A stretch of DNA of 25,758 bases from a virus. Below the pieces are notes generated by a model that saw only the letters and a program-made list of their open reading frames with translations, did not search any database and was not told the origin of the DNA. The DNA lies in IMG/VR virus record IMGVR_UViG_3300032093_000751, positions 1 through 25,758 of that record; one strand, written 5' to 3'. Positions within the stretch are counted from its first letter, which is position 1, and every line of letters starts with the position of its first letter. Of the stretch, positions 22,229 to 25,758 are shown one piece after another. The position numbers and the translations under genes were made by a program.

Positions 22229-22260
22229 AATCCATATGTTTAAATCCATATGGATTATTC
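22225..22260 (+). repeat. Perfect 14-bp inverted repeat over the HNH start codon
   Basis: GAATAATCCATATG (22225-22238) and CATATGGATTATTC (22247-22260) are perfect complements around an 8-base loop. The right arm contains the ATG at 22250-22252, so in read-through RNA from nrdA the start codon would be in a stable stem. Confidence 0.9.
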
Positions 22261-22819
22261 CAGACAGTATAATCTAATTATTAATAAAGCAAAAGAAAGA
22301 GTTTTGGAAGAATACTCTGAAACACATCATATTATTCCAAAATGCTTAGGTGGGACTAATGAAAATACTAATCTAGTGGAATTAACTCCTAGAGAACATT
22401 TGATATGTCATAGATTATTAGTTAAAATGTATCCAAACAATATAAGTCTTCATCGAGCATATAATGCTATGGGAACTAGATGTAATTTTTCTTCTAAACT
22501 ATTTGCAAAAACTAGAAAATATATTTCTGAATATCAAACAGGAACAAAACTTTCAGAAGAAACAAAACAAAAAATGTCTAAAACTAGAAAGGGAGTTCTT
22601 AAAAGTGAAGAAACTAAAAGAAAAATGTCTAAACCAAAAACAGAGGAAACTAAAAGAAAAATGTCTTTAGCACAAAAAGGCAACACTAAAGGTTCTAAAA
22701 ACAAAGGAACCTTCTTTTGGATAAATAATGGAGTTGTTGGTAAGAGAGTATCTTCAGAAGAAAAAATTCCAGAAGGTTGGAAAAGAGGACACGGAAACTT
22801 GCATATTAAAAACTTATGA
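22250..22819 (+). CDS. HNH homing endonuclease with NUMOD3 repeats
   Basis: A 189-residue free-standing homing endonuclease gene inserted between nrdA and nrdB. The HNH nuclease motif is ETHHIIPKCLGG (H26, H27), then NTNLVELTPREHLICH with N41, H50 and H54. Behind it come three NUMOD3-type DNA-binding repeats (SEETKQKMSKTRKG, SEETKRKMSKPK, TEETKRKMSLAQKG, about residues 102-143), and a C-terminal FFWINNGVVGKRV segment. It probably cuts phages that lack the insert in nrdA or nrdB and so spreads the element. The start codon is buried in a 14-bp hairpin. The stop overlaps the nrdB start (ATGA). The gene is more AT-rich than nrdA and nrdB. Confidence 0.9.
   Translation: MDYSRQYNLIINKAKERVLEEYSETHHIIPKCLGGTNENTNLVELTPREHLICHRLLVKMYPNNISLHRAYNAMGTRCNFSSKLFAKTRKYISEYQTGTKLSEETKQKMSKTRKGVLKSEETKRKMSKPKTEETKRKMSLAQKGNTKGSKNKGTFFWINNGVVGKRVSSEEKIPEGWKRGHGNLHIKNL
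22559..22666 (+). repeat. DNA repeats encoding NUMOD3 units
   Basis: Two identical 21-base copies lie at 22610-22630 and 22646-22666, 36 bases apart, with a diverged copy at 22559-22579, 51 bases before the first. They encode EETKRKMS-type helices of the HNH protein, so the repeat arises from module duplication. Confidence 0.8.
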
Positions 22820-24009
22820 CCGAATATAACTTTAAAACAAGTATCGATAATGAAAATACAAGTACAAGTATAAGAGGAATGACTGTTTTTAATACTGAAA
22901 AGGTTGATACTAAAAAGTCTCCTATGTTTTTTGGAAAACCTCTTGGAGTTCAAAGATACGATTCATACAAGTACCCAATTTTTGATAAACTAACTACTCA
23001 GCAACTTGGATACTTCTGGAGACCTGAAGAGGTTTCCCTCCAGAAGGATCGTGGGGACTATCAGACCCTTCGTCCAGAGCAGAAGCATATCTATACTTCT
23101 AACCTGAAGTATCAGATTATGCTTGACTCCGTTCAGGGTCGTGGTCCTGGTATGGCATTCATCCCATATTGCTCACTTCCTGAACTGGAAGCGTGTATGG
23201 AAGTATGGGGATTTATGGAAATGATTCACAGTCGCTCATACACATATATTATCAAAAACATTTATTCCGACCCTTCTGAGGTATTTGATACTATCATTGG
23301 AGATGAGCGCATTCTGGAGCGTGCCAAGAGCGTTACAGAGTCATATGATGACTTTATTCAATCAGCACAACAATATGGTGTATCTGATGCTTGGATGCAC
23401 AATCTTGAAGGAGTTTCATACGCAAAGGAAACAATCAACGATGTTAAACGAAAACTGTACAGAGCAGTCGCAAACGTTAATATTCTTGAAGGTATTCGCT
23501 TCTACGTTAGTTTTGCTTGTAGTTTCGCCTTTGGCGAACTTAAGCTTATGGAAGGATCCGCTAAGATCATCTCTCTTATCGCAAGAGACGAAAACCAACA
23601 CCTAGCACTTACTCAGAACATTCTGAATAAGTGGAGAGAAGGTGATGATCCGGAAATGCAAAAGATTATGAAAGAGGAAGAAGAATGGACATATAAAATG
23701 TTTGATCGTGCTGTAAATGAAGAAAAGAAATGGGCGGATTATCTGTTCAAAGATGGCAGCATGATTGGACTGAATGATAAACTTCTTCAGCAATACGTAG
23801 AGTGGATCGCAAATAGAAGACTTAAAGCAATTGGATTAAAACCCCAATATGATATTTCAGCAAACAATAATCCACTTCCTTGGACTCAGCACTGGATTTC
23901 CTCTAAAGGTCTTCAAGTAGCCCCACAACAAACACAAGTACAATCTTATGTGGTTGGTGGTATTAAACAGGATGTTAAAAAGGACACATTTAGTGGATTT
24001 AAACTTTGA
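22816..24009 (+). CDS. nrdB: Ribonucleotide reductase small subunit NrdB (class Ia)
   Basis: The 397-residue beta subunit carrying the di-iron centre and tyrosyl radical. Metal and radical residues can be placed by comparison with E. coli NrdB: D81 (GDYQTL), E135 and H138 (FMEMIHSR), radical Y142 (SRSY), then EGIRFYVSF and ARDENQHL for the second metal half. The C-terminal DTFSGFKL is the tail that binds NrdA. The family-like start (TVFNTEKVD, as in T4 NrdB) begins at M22 (22879), so with the ATG at 22816 there are 21 extra residues. The ATG at 22816 overlaps the HNH stop. A GIY-YIG gene follows. Confidence 0.97.
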   Translation: MTEYNFKTSIDNENTSTSIRGMTVFNTEKVDTKKSPMFFGKPLGVQRYDSYKYPIFDKLTTQQLGYFWRPEEVSLQKDRGDYQTLRPEQKHIYTSNLKYQIMLDSVQGRGPGMAFIPYCSLPELEACMEVWGFMEMIHSRSYTYIIKNIYSDPSEVFDTIIGDERILERAKSVTESYDDFIQSAQQYGVSDAWMHNLEGVSYAKETINDVKRKLYRAVANVNILEGIRFYVSFACSFAFGELKLMEGSAKIISLIARDENQHLALTQNILNKWREGDDPEMQKIMKEEEEWTYKMFDRAVNEEKKWADYLFKDGSMIGLNDKLLQQYVEWIANRRLKAIGLKPQYDISANNNPLPWTQHWISSKGLQVAPQQTQVQSYVVGGIKQDVKKDTFSGFKL

Positions 24010-24038
24010 TTGACTTTAAGACTGAAATAGTGTATTAT
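24010..24038 (+). promoter_or_regulatory. Possible early promoter between nrdB and the GIY-YIG gene
   Basis: TTGACT (24010-24015), a 17-base spacer and TATTAT (24033-24038). RNA started here would lack the left arm of the inverted repeat. The -10 box runs into a late promoter octamer. Confidence 0.5.
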
Positions 24039-24069
24039 ATAAATAATAATAGGTAAGTTCAGTCTTAAA
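24015..24069 (+). repeat. Perfect 12-bp inverted repeat before the GIY-YIG start codon
   Basis: TTTAAGACTGAA (24015-24026) and TTCAGTCTTAAA (24058-24069) are perfect complements separated by 31 bases. The right arm ends directly at the ATG at 24070, and the AGG at 24051-24053 lies in the loop. Confidence 0.9.
24038..24045 (+). promoter_or_regulatory. Late promoter TATAAATA inside the inverted repeat loop
   Basis: An exact T4 late consensus between the two arms. A start about seven bases downstream gives RNA lacking the left arm, so the start codon would be free late in infection. Confidence 0.7.
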
Positions 24070-24684
24070 ATGAATAACTATATTCTTTACTATTACTTAA
24101 GGGAGGACTTTAGTTCTCCCTTTTATGTTGGTTATGGAAGACCAAGAAGAATTAATTCCAGACACTCTAGAAGAAATGGTGCTGAAATTTTACCCCCAAG
24201 AGAAAGAAGATGGATTGTAAAATCTGGATTAACTAAAGAAGAAGCAATAGAACTTGAGATAAAACATATAGCACTCTGGAAAAGAGAATGTGATGGTGGA
24301 ATTCTATTAAATCAAAATCTTGGTGGTGAAGGAAAACCTGGAGGACAAAGAACGAAGGGATTTGGTGGAAGAAAACATAGTGAAGAAGCAAAGAAAAGAA
24401 TAAGTGAAAAGGTTGCTGGTAAGAATAATCCAAGATATGGAGTTAAACTATCGCAAGAGACAAGAAATAAGATAAGTCAAAATAGAGCACCAAAGTTTGG
24501 TAAAGATAATCCAAACTCTAAAACTTGGAAGATTGTTTCTCCAGAGAATAAGGAGTACATTATTACTGGAGCATTAAAAGAGTTTTGTAAGTCTCAAAAT
24601 ATTTCATATGCTACTATGAGTGCCGCAATTAAGTATGATAGAAGAGGTCCAAGAAAAAATGGATGGAGTATTGAGAAAGTTTAG
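24070..24684 (+). CDS. GIY-YIG homing endonuclease with NUMOD repeats
   Basis: A 204-residue free-standing homing endonuclease gene just after nrdB. The GIY-YIG domain is recognisable in a variant form: ILYYYL at the first strand, FYVGYG with Y19 and G21, arginines in GRPRRINSRH, a glutamate-bearing helix (TKEEAIELEIKHIALW, E61 or E63) and LLNQNLGGEG. NUMOD3-type repeats follow (GRKHSEEAKKRISEK and GVKLSQETRNKISQ). A NUMOD1-like helix-turn-helix ends the protein (YIITGALKEFCKSQNISYAT). It probably targets the nrdB region of related phages. Expression appears controlled by the inverted repeat and late promoter upstream. Its 3' end overlaps the next gene by 26 bases. Confidence 0.88.
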   Translation: MNNYILYYYLREDFSSPFYVGYGRPRRINSRHSRRNGAEILPPRERRWIVKSGLTKEEAIELEIKHIALWKRECDGGILLNQNLGGEGKPGGQRTKGFGGRKHSEEAKKRISEKVAGKNNPRYGVKLSQETRNKISQNRAPKFGKDNPNSKTWKIVSPENKEYIITGALKEFCKSQNISYATMSAAIKYDRRGPRKNGWSIEKV

Positions 24685-25072
24685 AATATCATTACCTGAA
24701 GATGAGTGCGTAGTTAAACTTCAAGAGTATTGTAAGTTTTCTCTTACTCTGTTAAAAGTTCCTGTAGTATCTAAACCTTTATGTGCCGACGCAAACTGTC
24801 ACAATAATGTTAATCATTATGTGAATACTTATGGTGGAGAAAAAATAAGTGGATATTATCTAATCACCGATGTTGATGATGAAACTTATGGATGTGCGAT
24901 ATATCATAGTATTTGGAAGAACACTTATGGAGATTTGATAGATATAACACCATTTGACGATGAAAGAGAATATAATATGTTTTCAGTATTGGATACTACA
25001 GAATATTACTCTGGAGTTGCTTATGATGGAAAAGTTTATAAAATATTAGAACCGGGGATTAATGTAATCTAA
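24659..25072 (+). CDS. Hypothetical protein with possible Cys-His-Asp triad
   Basis: A 137-residue protein. After a short N-terminal helix region it shows CHNNVNHYVNTYGG, then GYYLITDVDDETYG, YHSIWKN and GDLIDITPF. This order of conserved-looking Cys, His and Asp is reminiscent of papain- or transglutaminase-like folds, and I have seen similar CH-N...YGG...H-W...D-TP layouts in bacterial and phage proteins of unknown function. Enzymatic activity is inference. I chose ATG 24659, ten bases after AGAGGT (24643-24648), over the upstream ATG at 24620. The start lies within the end of the GIY-YIG gene. The stop overlaps the next small gene (TAATG). Confidence 0.7.
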   Translation: MDGVLRKFRISLPEDECVVKLQEYCKFSLTLLKVPVVSKPLCADANCHNNVNHYVNTYGGEKISGYYLITDVDDETYGCAIYHSIWKNTYGDLIDITPFDDEREYNMFSVLDTTEYYSGVAYDGKVYKILEPGINVI

Positions 25073-25221
25073 TGTTACCAAAAATACTTTCTCAGGATTC
25101 AAATTATGACGAATGGTGCGAACAGGAAATCCTGAACGCATATAGAGAGGCAGCAGAGTGTGATGAGTTTATGTTTGGTGATTATGACTACTGTAAAGAA
25201 TGGTTAGGTGCAAATAACTAA
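25072..25221 (+). CDS. 49-residue acidic hypothetical protein
   Basis: A short gene whose ATG overlaps the preceding stop (TAATG). The peptide starts MLPKILSQDS and is strongly acidic and aromatic (DEWCEQEILNAYREAAECDE, then FGDYDYCKEWLG), with three cysteines. Small acidic phage proteins of this kind sometimes mimic DNA or inhibit host enzymes, but nothing specific is visible. A strong terminator 12 bases after the stop supports it as the true end of the transcript. Confidence 0.65.
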   Translation: MLPKILSQDSNYDEWCEQEILNAYREAAECDEFMFGDYDYCKEWLGANN

Positions 25222-25233
25222 TCGCACATAGAT

Positions 25234-25260
25234 AGAGGAGGTTACGCCTCCTCTTTTTTT
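25234..25260 (+). terminator. Intrinsic terminator
   Basis: An 8-bp GC-rich stem (AGAGGAGG / CCTCCTCT) with loop TTACG and seven T (25254-25260). As at 11294, the T-run ends directly at an ATG, here that of the next gene. Confidence 0.92.
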
Positions 25261-25422
25261 ATGCCCAAAAATCAACTGAATAAAGACGAATTGAAAGTTC
25301 GTGTTTTGAAACTAAAAGATAAACTTCATAAAGATCACATTAGACCTGAAATGGATATGAAAGGACTCGCCCATAAATATCTGAATGAAGTTCTTGACAT
25401 AATAGATGAGTACAGATATTGA
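25261..25422 (+). CDS. 53-residue conserved small protein
   Basis: A short, charged, helical peptide: LNKDELKVRVLKLKDKLHKD, then KGLAHKYLNEVLDIIDEYRY. Its ATG follows the last T of the terminator, with no free ribosome binding site except the GAGGAGG in the terminator stem. It overlaps the next gene by 17 bases, and the overlap plus a regular amphipathic pattern supports a real gene. I believe similar small proteins precede the GIY-YIG-like gene in related cyanophages, but cannot verify it here. Function unknown. Confidence 0.65.
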   Translation: MPKNQLNKDELKVRVLKLKDKLHKDHIRPEMDMKGLAHKYLNEVLDIIDEYRY

Positions 25423-25758
25423 CTATGAAAATCCTTGGATTTATAATGGAGTGCCTTTTACTTCCTCTAATATTCAAGATAATTTTGGTTTTGTTTATCT
25501 TATCCAGAATAATCTTAATGGCAAAAAATATATTGGAAGAAAATATCTTTGGCAGTTCCGTACTCCAAAGGGTAAAAAAAGAAAAGTAAAATCTGAATCT
25601 GATTGGAAAAACTATTATGGGTCTTGTCCGGAACTTAAAGAAGACATTGACAAATTGGGCAGAGAAAATTTTAGTCGAACTATCTTATCATTACATAAAA
25701 CAAAGGGCAAAACAAACTTTGGAGAGACCAGCCAACTCTTCAAAAACGATGTCCTCAC
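25406..25758 (+). CDS. GIY-YIG-like endonuclease-family protein (5' part)
   Basis: At least 117 residues, cut by the window end. After a short N-terminal part (MSTDIDYENPWIYNGVPF) the GIY-YIG fold starts with FVYLIQNNLNGKKYIGRKY (about residues 29-47), giving YLI...YIG and the following arginine/lysine. A basic loop, SDWKNYYGSCPELKEDI and FSRTILSL follow. Unlike the NUMOD-bearing homing genes upstream, this type seems to be a resident gene of T4-like cyanophages rather than a mobile insert; that is from memory. The start at 25406 overlaps the preceding gene by 17 bases. Confidence 0.75.
   Translation, partial: MSTDIDYENPWIYNGVPFTSSNIQDNFGFVYLIQNNLNGKKYIGRKYLWQFRTPKGKKRKVKSESDWKNYYGSCPELKEDIDKLGRENFSRTILSLHKTKGKTNFGETSQLFKNDVL

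Noticed and set aside
22720-22727. GATAAATA octamer inside the HNH gene
   Set aside because: It is mid-gene, with nrdB starting about 90 bases later; in such AT-rich sequence chance matches to NATAAATA are expected.

Overview
The window looks like a piece of a T4-like myovirus genome from a marine cyanophage (Synechococcus or Prochlorococcus host). The sequence is AT-rich and every supported gene lies on the + strand. It carries the T4 replication set (gp44, gp62, RegA, gp43, UvsX, gp41, gp61) and class Ia ribonucleotide reductase. It also carries cyanophage-typical additions: a small heat-shock protein (Hsp20), a MazG-type pyrophosphatase and a set of poorly characterised virion proteins. 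No tRNA, rRNA, CRISPR array or minus-strand gene was found.

Region A (1-2920) is the clamp-loader operon: the 3' part of gp44, gp62 and regA, closed by an intrinsic terminator. Two genes that do not belong to the usual gp44-gp62 pair sit between them: a 172-residue protein with a PD-(D/E)XK-like signature and a D12-class adenine methylase. Together they resemble a compact restriction-modification pair, coupled by start/stop overlaps to the replication genes on both sides.

Region B (2930-9690) holds hsp20, a combined terminator/early promoter, two small related proteins, DNA polymerase gp43, a 41-residue ORF, recombinase UvsX, helicase gp41, MazG and a 62-residue protein. Most junctions overlap by 1 to 14 bases, which implies one translationally coupled replication transcript.

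Region C (9686-18783) is a late, virion-type module. NATAAATA late-promoter octamers precede most of its genes. It encodes a zinc-metallopeptidase-like protein, several acidic/basic virion proteins, one protein with a nucleotidyltransferase domain, one with a HAD-phosphatase-like domain, an unrecognised AT-rich gene starting directly at a terminator U-tract, small conserved proteins and a coiled-coil membrane protein with a structured leader.

Region D (18791-25758) starts from a near-consensus sigma70-type promoter: primase gp61, nrdA, an HNH homing endonuclease, nrdB, a GIY-YIG homing endonuclease, then small genes and a partial GIY-YIG-like gene cut by the window end. Both homing-endonuclease genes are preceded by perfect inverted repeats (14 bp and 12 bp) whose right arm covers or abuts the start codon. 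In front of the GIY-YIG gene a late promoter lies between the two arms. This is the layout known for phage T4 I-TevI, where read-through RNA is silenced and late RNA is translated.

Taken together: clamp loader, polymerase, helicase, primase and recombinase copy the phage DNA; RNR and MazG shape the dNTP pool; RegA tunes early translation; the late module builds the particle.
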